From: Actinomycetota bacterium
Lineage (GTDB): Bacteria; Actinomycetota; Actinomycetes; Actinomycetales; Microbacteriaceae
Length of the DNA stretch: 39,199 nucleotides
Assembly: GCA_005777405.1 (NCBI GenBank)
Contig: SXMH01000143.1
Span: 1 to 39,199 of the forward strand
Direction of reading: 5' to 3'
In this document: positions 7,790 to 16,318 of the stretch, in pieces
Layout: each line of letters opens with the position of its first letter
Position numbering within the stretch: the first letter of the stretch is position 1
Made by a program: the position numbers and the translations under genes
Notes under the pieces: generated by a model
What the model was told of the DNA's origin: nothing
The model's database searches: none
Seen by the model: only the letters and a program-made list of their open reading frames with translations

Positions 7790-8635
7790 GTGACCACCCT
7801 TGACGCCGCGTTCGACATTCTGCAGTGCCCGAGCTGCGGCGCGCCGCTCGTCGCGGCCGACGGCGGCGCCAAGTGCGCCGAACGGCACCACTTCGATCGA
7901 GCCCGCCAGGGCTACCTCGGGTTGCGTGCCGCGCACAAGGGCAAGGGCGCGCCCGCGAGCGGCGACACCCCCGAGATGCTCGAGGCGCGCGAACGCTTTC
8001 AGTCCCAGGGTTTTCACGACGCGATCGCGGCGGCGGTCGTCGATGCGGTGCCGGTCGAGTCGCGTGGCTGGCTCGCCGACCTGGGTGGCGGCACCGGCTG
8101 GTACGCCGCGCACGTGCTGGATGCTCGCCCCGAGCTGCGCGGAGTGGTGCTCGACGCCTCCGCGCCCGCCGTGCGTATCGCGGCTCGCGCTCACGAACGC
8201 CTGGCAGCGGTGAGCGCCGACGTGTGGACCGGAATTCCCCTGCGCGACGGCAGCGTCGACGTGGCACTGCGCATCTTCGCGCCGGGCAGCGCCGCCGAAG
8301 TGCGACGCGTGCTCGCCCCAGGCGGTCGCGCCGTCATCGTCGTGCCGCACGCCGACCACCAGCGCGAGCTCGGGCACGGCCTCAAGCTGCTGAAAGTGCC
8401 GGCGGGCAAGGCAGAAGAGGTCGCGGCGAGCATCCCCGATGCGACCCTCGTCAGCTCGGTCGAAGTGCGTCAGCGGGTCGAGCTCTCGGTCGAGCAAGCA
8501 CTCGACGCCGTGTTCATGGGCCCCAACGCGTTTCACCAAGACCGCGCAAAGGTCGAGAAGGTGCTCGTTGAGTGGCAGGCGCCCATCAGCGTGACGCTCG
8601 CCGTGACCGTGGTGACGCTGCAACTCGACGCGTGA
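7790..8635 (+). CDS. RlmA-type 23S rRNA (guanine-N1)-methyltransferase
   Basis: A 281-residue SAM-dependent methyltransferase. The N-terminus is a zinc-binding ribbon: CPSCGAPL, then C in AKCAERHHFDRARQGYLGL, the pattern of RlmA(I)/RlmA(II). The SAM-binding loop ADLGGGTGWYAAHVL is near residues 99-113, and APGGRAVIVVPHADHQREL forms the later strand. The expected substrate is a hairpin 35 guanine (G745 or G748) in 23S rRNA; the RlmA(II) form of Gram-positives modifies G748 and affects tylosin response. Which of the two applies cannot be read directly. The gene stands alone with a leaderless promoter, and a GGGGG-TTAG-CCCCC hairpin follows its stop. Confidence 0.8.
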   Translation: MTTLDAAFDILQCPSCGAPLVAADGGAKCAERHHFDRARQGYLGLRAAHKGKGAPASGDTPEMLEARERFQSQGFHDAIAAAVVDAVPVESRGWLADLGGGTGWYAAHVLDARPELRGVVLDASAPAVRIAARAHERLAAVSADVWTGIPLRDGSVDVALRIFAPGSAAEVRRVLAPGGRAVIVVPHADHQRELGHGLKLLKVPAGKAEEVAASIPDATLVSSVEVRQRVELSVEQALDAVFMGPNAFHQDRAKVEKVLVEWQAPISVTLAVTVVTLQLDA

Positions 8636-8636
8636 G

Positions 8637-8650
8637 GGGGGTTAGCCCCC
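8637..8650 (+). terminator. short hairpin GGGGG-TTAG-CCCCC after the methyltransferase gene
   Basis: A five-pair G/C stem with a four-base loop lies directly after the TGA stop. There is no T tract, as is common for actinobacterial terminators. A near-identical element (TTAA loop) sits at the stop of the UvrA-like gene at 32764. Confidence 0.5.
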
Positions 8651-8753
8651 GCACGGCTGGTGGGTGAGCGGTATGGGCCCAGCAGCGGCTGATCGCGAGG
8701 CTGGAGGGGTCGCGGGCGCTGTGCCCGTGGCAGTCTGACCTCAGGAGAAACCC

Positions 8754-10157
8754 ATGACCACCGCACCCGCTTTTGCCGGGGCACCGACCCCCGCGGCGAC
8801 CGCCGACAGCTGGAGCTACGGCGCGCTGTGGCGTCGCGTGCCGCGAGCGCTCGGCTACCTCGTGCCGACCTTCCTTATCGCGATCATCGTCGCCACCGTG
8901 CTGAGTTCGCTCATCTCGACAGCGGTGAGCCTGCTCGTCATCATCATTGGCATCTACTTCGTGGCGCTCACGCTGCTGCTGGCGCGATACGCGGGCGCCT
9001 TCGAGGTGGCACGGTTGCGGCTGTCGGGCGAGACCCCGATCACCGAGCCGATCTGGAGCAGCGACCCGTCGATGGTGTGGTGGAAGCGCTGGTTGCGCCC
9101 GATCGCGAACGGTCGCTATTGGCTGAGCCTGCTGCACGGTGCGGTCATCGCCCCGATCATCGCCACCGTGAGCTTCATCATCGTGACCATCTGGTTCTCG
9201 CTCATCGTGGCGGCCGTCTCGCTGCCGATCCGCTTCGCGATCAGCGGTGCTGACCTGTGGGCGGTCGACGCGACCGACCCCGACTGGGTTGTTGCGAACG
9301 GCTGGCTCGAGCGCGTTGCTCCGACACTTGCGGTCGTGGCGATCGTGCTCGGCGTCATAGCGATCGTGACCCTGCCCTACGTGCTGCGCGGTCTCACCTG
9401 GCTGCACGCCGCGATCGCGCGCCCGTTCCTGGGTCGCTTCACGAACGAGCAGCTCGAGCAGCAGGTCTCGAGCCTCTTCACCTCGCGCCAGTCGGCCGTT
9501 GCGGCCGAAGGCTCGGCCCTGCGCCGCATCGAGCGCGACATTCACGATGGCCCGCAGCAGCGCCTCATCCGACTGCAGATGGATCTCGATGCCGCCGAGC
9601 GTCGCCTCGCGTCGAACCCCGAAGAAGCGGCGAGCCTGCTGCAGGATGCTCGGCGCCAGGCCCACGACGCCCTCGACGAACTGCGCAACCTCTCGCGCGG
9701 TTTCGCGCCGCCGCTGCTGCTCGACCGCGGACTCTTCGCCGCCATCGAATCGCTCGCCACCCGTTCGAGCATTCCCGTGACTCTCGAGACCGAGCTCGGC
9801 GCGACGGCGAACCTGCCCGACGAGGTCGCGCGCAACGCCTACTTCGTGGCGAGCGAGCTCATCGCCAACGCCGCGAAGCACTCTCAGGCGAGCGGCATCA
9901 CGCTGAGCGTGACGACGCGCGACGAGTCGCTCGTCATCGCCGTGACCGACGATGGAGTGGGCGGCGCTGTCGAGAAGACCGGGCACGGTTTGGCCGGGTT
10001 GCGCGATCGCGCGGCGGGCATGGGTGGCACTTTCGAGATGCTGAGCCCCGAGGGTGGCCCGACCTCGGTCACGGTGGCGTTGCCGATTGCGGGCGTGGGT
10101 GCGGCATCCGTCGCCGATGCCCAGCGCACCGATGCCGACAACGCGCCTTCTGCCTAG
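8754..10157 (+). CDS. NarL-type sensor histidine kinase
   Basis: A 467-residue membrane kinase. The first 220 residues hold several membrane segments (near 35-80, 125-160, 188-215). The dimerisation and phosphoacceptor region is of HisKA_3 type, ALRRIERDIHDGPQQRLIRL, with the acceptor at His264. The ATPase domain has the N box ELIANAAKHS and the G box DDGVGG followed by GHGLAGLRDRAAGMGG. This is the DesK/LiaS/NarX branch, in which the sensor part often works inside the membrane; no extracellular sensor domain is present. AGGAGA lies seven bases before the ATG. The cognate regulator follows at once, and its -10 box begins with this gene's TAG stop. Confidence 0.93.
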   Translation: MTTAPAFAGAPTPAATADSWSYGALWRRVPRALGYLVPTFLIAIIVATVLSSLISTAVSLLVIIIGIYFVALTLLLARYAGAFEVARLRLSGETPITEPIWSSDPSMVWWKRWLRPIANGRYWLSLLHGAVIAPIIATVSFIIVTIWFSLIVAAVSLPIRFAISGADLWAVDATDPDWVVANGWLERVAPTLAVVAIVLGVIAIVTLPYVLRGLTWLHAAIARPFLGRFTNEQLEQQVSSLFTSRQSAVAAEGSALRRIERDIHDGPQQRLIRLQMDLDAAERRLASNPEEAASLLQDARRQAHDALDELRNLSRGFAPPLLLDRGLFAAIESLATRSSIPVTLETELGATANLPDEVARNAYFVASELIANAAKHSQASGITLSVTTRDESLVIAVTDDGVGGAVEKTGHGLAGLRDRAAGMGGTFEMLSPEGGPTSVTVALPIAGVGAASVADAQRTDADNAPSA

Positions 10158-10167
10158 GCTGATGCGC
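10155..10167 (+). promoter_or_regulatory. leaderless -10 box (TAGGCT) of the response regulator, overlapping the kinase stop
   Basis: The TAG stop of the kinase gene is the first half of TAGGCT (10155-10160). Seven bases later comes the ATG at 10168. The regulator may therefore have its own transcript in addition to any read-through from the kinase. Confidence 0.55.
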
Positions 10168-10926
10168 ATGCCAGCCCTTCGTGTTGCGGTCGCCGATGAC
10201 TCGGTGCTGCTGCGCGAAGGGCTCGTGCGCGTGCTCGGCGACGCCGGTGTCGAGGTGGTGGGGTCGTACGGTGACGCCGACGCTCTGCTCGCCGCGCTGC
10301 CCTCGCTCGCGGCTGACGCGATCGTGCTCGACGTGCGCATGCCGCCGACCTTTCGCGACGAGGGCGTGCGCGCGGCCATCGAGGTGCGCCGCACGCACCC
10401 CGGCGTGGCGATTCTGCTGCTGTCGCAATACGTCGAGGTCGCTTACGCGCAAGAGCTGCTCGCGGCCGGCAGCGGCGGCGTCGGCTATCTGCTGAAAGAC
10501 CGCGTGGTGTCGCTCGACGAGGTGCGGGATGCTCTCGAACGCGTCGCCGCGGGCGGCACCGTTCTCGATCCGGAAGTCGTGGGGCAGCTCATGGCGCGGC
10601 GGGTCGATCCGCTCGCGGCGCTCACGCCGCGCGAGCGCGAGGTGCTCGACCTCATGGCGCAGGGCCGCACCAACGCCGCCATCGCGGGCGCACTCTTCAT
10701 CGGGGTCGGCGCCGTCGAGAAACACATCTCGGCGATCTTCGGCAAGCTCGCGCTCGACGCCGCCGACGGCGACCACCGCCGCGTGCTCGCCGTGCTCCGG
10801 TGGCTGCAGGCCACAACCTCGCCGTCGACCCAACGACGGAGACATTCGTGTTCCACACGTTGTGACGCGCAACTTGGGGTGTGGAACCGCCAGTCTCCGT
10901 CGTTCGGACGACGGCGGGGTCAGTAG
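10168..10926 (+). CDS. NarL/LuxR-type response regulator with palindrome-encoded C-terminal tail
   Basis: A 252-residue regulator. The receiver domain has the acidic pair ADD near residue 10, the phosphoacceptor Asp55 in IVLDVRMPP, and the conserved Lys in YLLKDRV. The LuxR-type helix-turn-helix runs from LTPREREVLDLMAQG to VEKHISAIFGKL. It is the partner of the upstream HisKA_3 kinase. Family members usually end about 215-220 residues in, at a position matching LRWLQ. Here the frame continues for about 33 Arg/Ser/Cys-rich residues through a long palindrome and stops at 10924-10926. The tail is probably not a functional domain. The start at 10168 is preferred over ATG 10162 because of the -10 spacing. 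Confidence 0.92.
   Translation: MPALRVAVADDSVLLREGLVRVLGDAGVEVVGSYGDADALLAALPSLAADAIVLDVRMPPTFRDEGVRAAIEVRRTHPGVAILLLSQYVEVAYAQELLAAGSGGVGYLLKDRVVSLDEVRDALERVAAGGTVLDPEVVGQLMARRVDPLAALTPREREVLDLMAQGRTNAAIAGALFIGVGAVEKHISAIFGKLALDAADGDHRRVLAVLRWLQATTSPSTQRRRHSCSTRCDAQLGVWNRQSPSFGRRRGQ
10832..10904. repeat. 73-bp imperfect palindrome at the 3' end of the response regulator gene
   Basis: The outer arms AACGACGGAGAC (10832-10843) and GTCTCCGTCGTT (10893-10904) pair perfectly over 12 bp. The inner arms GTTCCACAC (10850-10858) and GTGTGGAAC (10879-10887) pair over 9 bp. The loop contains a small GTTG/CAAC stem. It lies between convergent genes and could be a two-way terminator, but its internal bulges and its presence inside an open frame also suit an inserted REP-like element. 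Confidence 0.7.
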
Positions 10927-12173
10927 CGGGCGAGCACCTCGGCGTCGCGCGCGTGGGTGAGTGCACGGCGCACCGCATCGAGCGCGGCGACCGGGTCGGT
11001 CTCGATGAGGGCGCGGGATGCTCGCAGCTCGTCCACCGCATCTTCGAGTCGAGCCCTCGCACCGGCGGAGCCGCGCGAGCCCACGGCATCGCGCGCGACG
11101 ACAAGCTGCGCCTCGGCCTGCACGCGTGCTGCGTGGTACGCCTCGCGCGCGTGCGCGAGGCGTTGGCCTTGCGACCGCGATGACGCCAGCGCCACTTCTA
11201 CGGCATCCATGGCCTCGCGCAGGTCATCGAGTTGCGCGAGTGCGTCGCGAGGATTGCCTGCGGCGCCATCGGTGCTCGCGGAGATGCGGTCGAGCTCGGC
11301 GACCGCCGCCGTGATGGCCACTCCAGACTCGCCGTCGGGCGCGGCCTCGGCGGCGTCGAGCGCTTCCGTGCGGACGAGGCGCACGTCATCGCGCAACTGA
11401 CGCAGAACATCCACCGCGTCGTCGAGTCGAGCAGCGGTCGAGTCGATCGACTCGAGGGTCTCTTCGGCCGAGAACAGCAGTCGTTCGGCCTCGCTGATCG
11501 CCGTCATGACGCTGGGGGCGGGGGAGGAGACGCCGGGGGCGGCATCCGCGACGAGGGCTTCGGCGCGATCGAGTGCTCGGGCAGCGCGCTCGGGGGCGTC
11601 GGCGGCGGCGCCGAGCGCGCTCGCGGCGTGCTGCTCGCGGAGGGCATCCCGTCGCAACGATGCGGTCGCGACTCGGCTGCGCGCCTCGGTGATGCGCGTG
11701 CGCAACCGGTTAAGGCGATCGGCGGCGGTCGATTCGAGGGCACGTCGCTCGCGGAACGCTGTCGATTGCTCGTCGAGCGCCCGAGCAATGCGGTCGGCGA
11801 GCATCGAGATGCGCGCGGCCCGCTCGCGATTGGCAAGACCGGCGCCGGGCTCGTCGTCGATGAGCCGGTGCAGTCGAAAGATCTCGTCGCGATCGGCACG
11901 GGCACGGCGCACGGCTGCCCGGTATTCCTGCGCCGCTCGTTCGCCGAACTGCGCGATCGCGAACTCCACGTCGGCGTCTCCCTCAGCGACGCGATCATCG
12001 GCGCGCACCAGGGCGGAGCCCGCTCGCCGCCGCACGTCGTCGTCAACGACAGCGGGGCGGGACCGTCGACGCGAGACCACGACGATGCCACCGACGAGCA
12101 CCCCCGCCACGACGAGCAGCACGGTGACACCGCCCGCGACGAGGGCTGACACGACTCCACCCACGAGCTCCAC
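10920..12173 (-). CDS. membrane-anchored coiled-coil protein resembling the C-terminal part of actinobacterial TPM proteins
   Basis: A 417-residue protein with a single membrane segment near residues 8-33, followed by basic RRRSR. A long Ala/Arg/Glu-rich helical region fills the rest and is probably coiled coil. The segment DADVEFAIAQFGERAAQEYRAAV and the following IFRLHRLIDDEP resemble the helical part that follows the TPM phosphatase domain in many actinobacterial proteins. Here the TPM domain itself is absent and is replaced by a short membrane anchor. The function is unknown; a scaffold at the membrane is possible. The GTG start follows TAGAAT by six bases, so the mRNA is probably leaderless. 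The stop lies inside the last codons of the convergent response regulator gene. Confidence 0.7.
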   Translation of the reverse strand: MELVGGVVSALVAGGVTVLLVVAGVLVGGIVVVSRRRSRPAVVDDDVRRRAGSALVRADDRVAEGDADVEFAIAQFGERAAQEYRAAVRRARADRDEIFRLHRLIDDEPGAGLANRERAARISMLADRIARALDEQSTAFRERRALESTAADRLNRLRTRITEARSRVATASLRRDALREQHAASALGAAADAPERAARALDRAEALVADAAPGVSSPAPSVMTAISEAERLLFSAEETLESIDSTAARLDDAVDVLRQLRDDVRLVRTEALDAAEAAPDGESGVAITAAVAELDRISASTDGAAGNPRDALAQLDDLREAMDAVEVALASSRSQGQRLAHAREAYHAARVQAEAQLVVARDAVGSRGSAGARARLEDAVDELRASRALIETDPVAALDAVRRALTHARDAEVLARY

Positions 12174-12185
12174 GTGCCGATTCTA
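12174..12185 (-). promoter_or_regulatory. leaderless -10 box (TAGAAT) of the coiled-coil protein gene
   Basis: On the minus strand TAGAAT is followed by CGGCAC and the GTG start at 12173. Among the leaderless boxes in this window it is one of the closest to the TATAAT consensus. Confidence 0.65.
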
Positions 12186-12333
12186 GGTACCCCCGCCTGA
12201 TCGCAACGCAGGCTGTGCTGGCTGATGTGCGGGCCCGTGCAGGTTCACACGTCATTCCCGCCTGAGTTGCGAACACCAGGCTCGGTTCTGCGGCAGACCG
12301 CCCGGAATCCCCGAAAACACGCGGCGCGAGACA

Positions 12334-12345
12334 TACAGTGGCCGC
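12334..12345 (+). promoter_or_regulatory. leaderless -10 box (TACAGT) of the helicase-like gene
   Basis: TACAGT is followed by GGCCGC and the GTG start at 12346. The 172-bp gap to the divergent coiled-coil gene holds no other recognisable element. Confidence 0.6.
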
Positions 12346-15300
12346 GTGTGGCGTGCCGACCGATATGACGATCATGAGATCGATGCCGATGAGACGAGTG
12401 GCGAAAGCCCGCTCGCTGCCTCATCGGTGCGGTTCGACGACCCCCGCGTCGTGCCGATGAACGTGGCGACACCGATCTGGGAGCGCTGGCGTACCGAGCT
12501 CGCGACCGTCGGTGGAGCCAGCAGCCTGCTGCACTTTGGCGATGAACCTCGCGGCCGCATCGAGCTCGGCACGAGTCATCCCGGCGGCCTTGCGCGCTTC
12601 ATCGCGGGCAGCCCCACCCTGCTCAGCAACCTCGTGCGCGACGACCTCGCCCTCAAGCAGGCACGCATCGCTGCGGAGCGCATCGCCGACGCGGGTGTCG
12701 AGCTCGCGAGCGTGCGCGGCATCGACGCCGTGCACCTCGGTATCGGCATGGTCGAGTGGAACACCGCGGGGCTCGACTACTGCGCGCCGTTGCTGCTGCG
12801 CCCCTTGCGCTTGCGCCGCCGTGGTCGAGATGTCGAGCTCACCCTCACGGGAACCCTGCGCGTCAACCCCGCTCTCGTTCGCGTGCTCGCCGAGCAGTTC
12901 GAGCTGCACCTCGACGAGGCCGCGTTCGTCGCCCTCGCGCACGACGGAGAGGCGTTCAAGCCCAACGCGCCCCTTGACCGCTTGCGAGGGCTCACTGCGC
13001 ACCTCGAGGGCTTCCGCATCACCCCACGCTTGCTCGTGAGCACCTTCGCCGAGGTCGGCCCCGCGATGGTCGCCGACGCTCATGACCTCGCGCACCCGGT
13101 GCTCGACGCGCTCGCCGGCAACACGAGCGCCCGCTGGGCGGTCAACGAGAGCCAGTCGCCGGTCGAAGCGGTGCCCGCTGATGAGCGCGCCCCCGACACC
13201 GACCTGCTGCTGCTCGACGCTGACGCCGAGCAAGAGACCGTCATCGCCCACATCACCGCGGGCAACTCGCTCGTCGTGAAGACGCTGCCGGGCACCGGCG
13301 GCACGCAGACGGTCATCAACGCCCTCGGCACCCTCGTCGCACAGAACAAGCGAGTGCTCGTCGTGAGCCCTCGCCGCGCGAGCTTGCGCACGATCTCGAC
13401 TCGACTCAAAGAGATCGGGCTGCAAGGCACTGCCGTCGCGGCGGCGACGTTGCGCCGCGATCTCATCACGGCGATCAGCCGCAACGAGAAAGCGCAGCGC
13501 CCGCGCGTCGCCGACGTCGACGAGGCTCTCGTGCGTTTGCGCGGCGTGCTGCTCGACTACCGCGAGGCGCTCACGCGACCCGACGCCGACCTCGGCATCA
13601 GCGTGCTCGACTGCCTCGCCGAACTCAGCCGACTCGCCCTGCTGCCGAACGCCCCGACGACGCGCGCTCGGTTGAGCCGTGCCGCCGTCGAACTGCTCGC
13701 CGTCGACCGTGCCGATGCCGCTGCCGCGATGGTGCAGGCCGCCGAACTGGGCCAGTTCAGCTACGGCCCGGGTGACTCGCCCTGGTTCGGCGCGCGCTTC
13801 TCGAGCGGCGAGGAGGCGGTGCATGCGCAGCAGCTCGCCCGCCGGCTGCACGCCGAGACGGTGCCACGGCTCATCGACCGCGGTGTCGCCCTCATCGGTT
13901 CGACCCCGTTGCGTCCTTTCGAGACGATCGCCGAGCTTGGTGTCTACTTGCGCCTGCTCACCGACCTGCGCGACACCCTCGACAAGTTCTTGCCGGCAGT
14001 GTTCGACCGCTCACTGAGCGAACTCATCGCCGCGACCGCTCCGCGACGTGAGGCGAGCGATATGCCCGCCTCGACGCGGCGCCGGCTCAAGGGCCTCGCG
14101 AAAGAGTACGTGCGACCCGGCGTGCACGTGGCAGACCTGCACGAAGCCCTGCAGCGCATCCAGCAGCAGCGCGTGCTCTGGCAGCGATTCGCCCCCGTCG
14201 GCCTCACGCCCACGGTGCCCGTCGGCATCGCCGACGTCGCCGTCGCCTTCCAGCAGGTCGAGCAAGATCTCGCGGCACTGGATGCTCCGCTCGGCCACCA
14301 CAGTCGTGAACAGCAACTCGCCCACCGACCGCTGGCCGCACTGCGCGAGCTGCTCGACGGCCTCGCCGCCGAGAGCGAGGTGCTCGCGAATCTGCAAGAG
14401 CGCACCGTGCTCATGCAGAAGCTCGAACGCTGGGACGTCGGCCCGCTGCTCACCGATCTCGCTGCACGTCACGTGCCGCAGCAGCAGGTGGCCGCCGAGC
14501 TCGAACTCGCCTGGTGGCGGTCGGCGCTCGACAGCCTGCTGCAGCACGATCGCGCCCTGCTCGGCGCCGAGCCGAGCGTGCTCGAACGGCTCGAGGCCGA
14601 CTTCCGACTCGTCGACGAGGCGCATGCTGCGGGTAGCGCGCAACTGCTCGCGTGGCAGCTCGCCGAGAGCTGGTCGATCGGCATCACCGACTGGCCCGAC
14701 GAGGCTGAGGCGCTCAAGCGACTGCTCAAGTCGGGCACCATCACGTCGGCAAGCCTGCAGCGCGAGGCTCCGCACTTGAGCCGACCCATCGCTCCCGTCT
14801 GGCTCGCCTCGCCCTACGACGTGCACCAGATCAGTGACGACGTGCCGTTCGACACCGTCATTCTGCTCGACGCCGGAGCCATCACGGTCGCCGAGGCCGC
14901 GTCGGCGATCCGCCGCGCTCGCCAGGTTGTCGCGGTCGGAGACCCGGTGACGCAGGCCCCCGCGCCCTTCTCGGTCGCCGTGGGCGCCGATACTTCGCTC
15001 GATGACGGCGATGTGGATGCTCGCCACGCCGCGAGCGCCCTCTTCCAGCTCAGCGAGCTGCTGCCGTCGCTGTCGCTCACGCGCTCGTACCGCGCAGGCG
15101 GCGAAGACCTCGCCGAACTCGTGAACCGCCGGTTCTACGCCGGCCGCATCGAGTCGTTGCCGTGGGCCGGCTCGTTCCTCGGGCATCCTTCGATCGCCAT
15201 CGACTACCTCGATGACGGCCACGGCATGCCCGACGACGACACCGGGGCGATCGAGAGCGTCGACGCCGAGGTGCGTCGCGCCGTCGAGCTCGTCATCGAG

Positions 15301-16095
15301 CACGCCACGGCGCGCCCGCACGAGTCGCTCATGGTGCTCACCGCAAGCCCTCGACACGCAGCGCGCGTGCACTCCGCCGTGCTCGAAGCCCTCGTGCACC
15401 GCCCTGACCTGCACGACGTGCTGCTCGGCGACAGCGCTGAGCCGTTCGCCGTGCTGACGATCGAGCAGGCGGTGGCGCAGTCACGCGATCGCGTCATCTT
15501 CTCGATCGGTTTTGGCCGCACACCGCACGGCCGCGTGCTGAGCGCGCTCGGCTCTCTCTCGAAGCCGGGCGGTGACCGCTTGCTCGCCGTCGCGATGACG
15601 CGCGCGCGTCGCTTCGTGCGCATCGTCAGCTGCCTGCGCGCCGACGACCTCGACGACGATCGGCTGCCGCAGGGCGCCCGCGCGCTGTCAGAACTGCTCG
15701 CCGACGTCGAGGCTCGTCGGCAAGCCGTCGAGCTGCCCGACGACGGCGACCCCATGCTCATCGACCTCGCACGTCGGCTCGAAGCCCGTGGCTTGCGCGT
15801 GGCGCTCGGCCACCGTGGCAAGCTTCCGCTCGTCGCGAGCCGCGGAGGCTACTGCGTCGCTGTCGAGACGGATGCCGCGCTCGGCCACCTCAGCCTGCGA
15901 GAGTCGCTGCGCTTGCGGCAAGACCTCATGCGCCGACTCGGCTGGCACTACACCCGCGTGCACGTGTTCGAGTTGTTCAGCAACCCCGAAGCGGTCGCCG
16001 ATCGCATCGTCGCGCTCGCCGGTGGACACCCCGAGCCCGCGCCCGTGCCGGCGTGGTCGGCGACCGTCACTGACGAGCTGCCCATCGCGCGCTGA
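12346..16095 (+). CDS. degenerate superfamily 1 helicase-like protein with C-terminal Vsr-like (MTES_1575-type) nuclease domain
   Basis: A 1249-residue protein. The layout follows the family of large actinobacterial SF1 helicase-like proteins that end in a restriction-endonuclease-like domain. The P-loop is recognisable in LPGTGGTQTVINAL, but the catalytic Lys is replaced by Gly319. Motif II reads VILLDAGAI, with Asp842 followed by Ala instead of Glu. Motif III (VVAVGDPVTQAPAPF), motif IV (LTRSYRAGGEDLAELVNRRFY) and motif VI (VAMTRARRFVRIV) are well kept. The last about 110 residues have LARRLEARGLRV, then VAVETDAALGH (Glu1174-x-Asp1176), then SLRESLRLRQDLMRRLGWHYTRVHVFELF, the pattern of the MTES_1575 Vsr-like fold. 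ATP hydrolysis is therefore doubtful while the fold seems kept. Function unknown; DNA binding or nucleic-acid surveillance is an inference. Confidence 0.8.
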   Translation: MWRADRYDDHEIDADETSGESPLAASSVRFDDPRVVPMNVATPIWERWRTELATVGGASSLLHFGDEPRGRIELGTSHPGGLARFIAGSPTLLSNLVRDDLALKQARIAAERIADAGVELASVRGIDAVHLGIGMVEWNTAGLDYCAPLLLRPLRLRRRGRDVELTLTGTLRVNPALVRVLAEQFELHLDEAAFVALAHDGEAFKPNAPLDRLRGLTAHLEGFRITPRLLVSTFAEVGPAMVADAHDLAHPVLDALAGNTSARWAVNESQSPVEAVPADERAPDTDLLLLDADAEQETVIAHITAGNSLVVKTLPGTGGTQTVINALGTLVAQNKRVLVVSPRRASLRTISTRLKEIGLQGTAVAAATLRRDLITAISRNEKAQRPRVADVDEALVRLRGVLLDYREALTRPDADLGISVLDCLAELSRLALLPNAPTTRARLSRAAVELLAVDRADAAAAMVQAAELGQFSYGPGDSPWFGARFSSGEEAVHAQQLARRLHAETVPRLIDRGVALIGSTPLRPFETIAELGVYLRLLTDLRDTLDKFLPAVFDRSLSELIAATAPRREASDMPASTRRRLKGLAKEYVRPGVHVADLHEALQRIQQQRVLWQRFAPVGLTPTVPVGIADVAVAFQQVEQDLAALDAPLGHHSREQQLAHRPLAALRELLDGLAAESEVLANLQERTVLMQKLERWDVGPLLTDLAARHVPQQQVAAELELAWWRSALDSLLQHDRALLGAEPSVLERLEADFRLVDEAHAAGSAQLLAWQLAESWSIGITDWPDEAEALKRLLKSGTITSASLQREAPHLSRPIAPVWLASPYDVHQISDDVPFDTVILLDAGAITVAEAASAIRRARQVVAVGDPVTQAPAPFSVAVGADTSLDDGDVDARHAASALFQLSELLPSLSLTRSYRAGGEDLAELVNRRFYAGRIESLPWAGSFLGHPSIAIDYLDDGHGMPDDDTGAIESVDAEVRRAVELVIEHATARPHESLMVLTASPRHAARVHSAVLEALVHRPDLHDVLLGDSAEPFAVLTIEQAVAQSRDRVIFSIGFGRTPHGRVLSALGSLSKPGGDRLLAVAMTRARRFVRIVSCLRADDLDDDRLPQGARALSELLADVEARRQAVELPDDGDPMLIDLARRLEARGLRVALGHRGKLPLVASRGGYCVAVETDAALGHLSLRESLRLRQDLMRRLGWHYTRVHVFELFSNPEAVADRIVALAGGHPEPAPVPAWSATVTDELPIAR

Positions 16096-16106
16096 GGTCG
16101 CGCGCG

Positions 16107-16119
16107 TAGGCTGGTGCGC
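16107..16119 (+). promoter_or_regulatory. leaderless -10 box (TAGGCT) of the small protein gene
   Basis: TAGGCT is followed by GGTGCGC and the ATG at 16120. It is nearly identical to the box and spacer before the response regulator at 10155. Confidence 0.6.
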
Positions 16120-16302
16120 ATGAACCACGCGGATGCTGCTGCCGAGCATCCCGTCGGTGCATCGTCGACGCAGCGCACCCGACGACGCGCGACGACCCCT
16201 CCGCCGCCGGGTTCTGACCCCGCGCCGAGCCCCGAGCCCGAGCGTCACCGCCTCGACGAGAACGACGACCGGTTGCGCGCCGAGAAGCCACCGCACTACT
16301 GA
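16120..16302 (+). CDS. small hypothetical protein, 60 residues
   Basis: A hydrophilic, probably disordered protein: Ala/Thr/Arg in the first third, Pro-rich in the middle (TTPPPPGSDPAPSPEPE), and a charged end HRLDENDDRLRAEKPPHY. There is no membrane segment and no known domain. The support for a real gene is the leaderless -10 box at the standard distance and the fit of the frame between its neighbours. The compact charged tail ending in PPHY looks more constrained than the rest and may be the conserved part. No function can be offered. Confidence 0.6.
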   Translation: MNHADAAAEHPVGASSTQRTRRRATTPPPPGSDPAPSPEPERHRLDENDDRLRAEKPPHY

Positions 16303-16318
16303 TGGCAGGTGTGCTCTC

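Noticed and set aside
8586-10394. 602-codon minus-strand frame opposite the histidine kinase
   Set aside because: No domain, low-complexity Arg/Asp/His content, and full overlap with a well-supported kinase gene.
14011-15414. 467-codon minus-strand frame inside the helicase-like gene
   Set aside because: It mirrors the coding strand, lacks motifs, and has no promoter or ribosome binding site.
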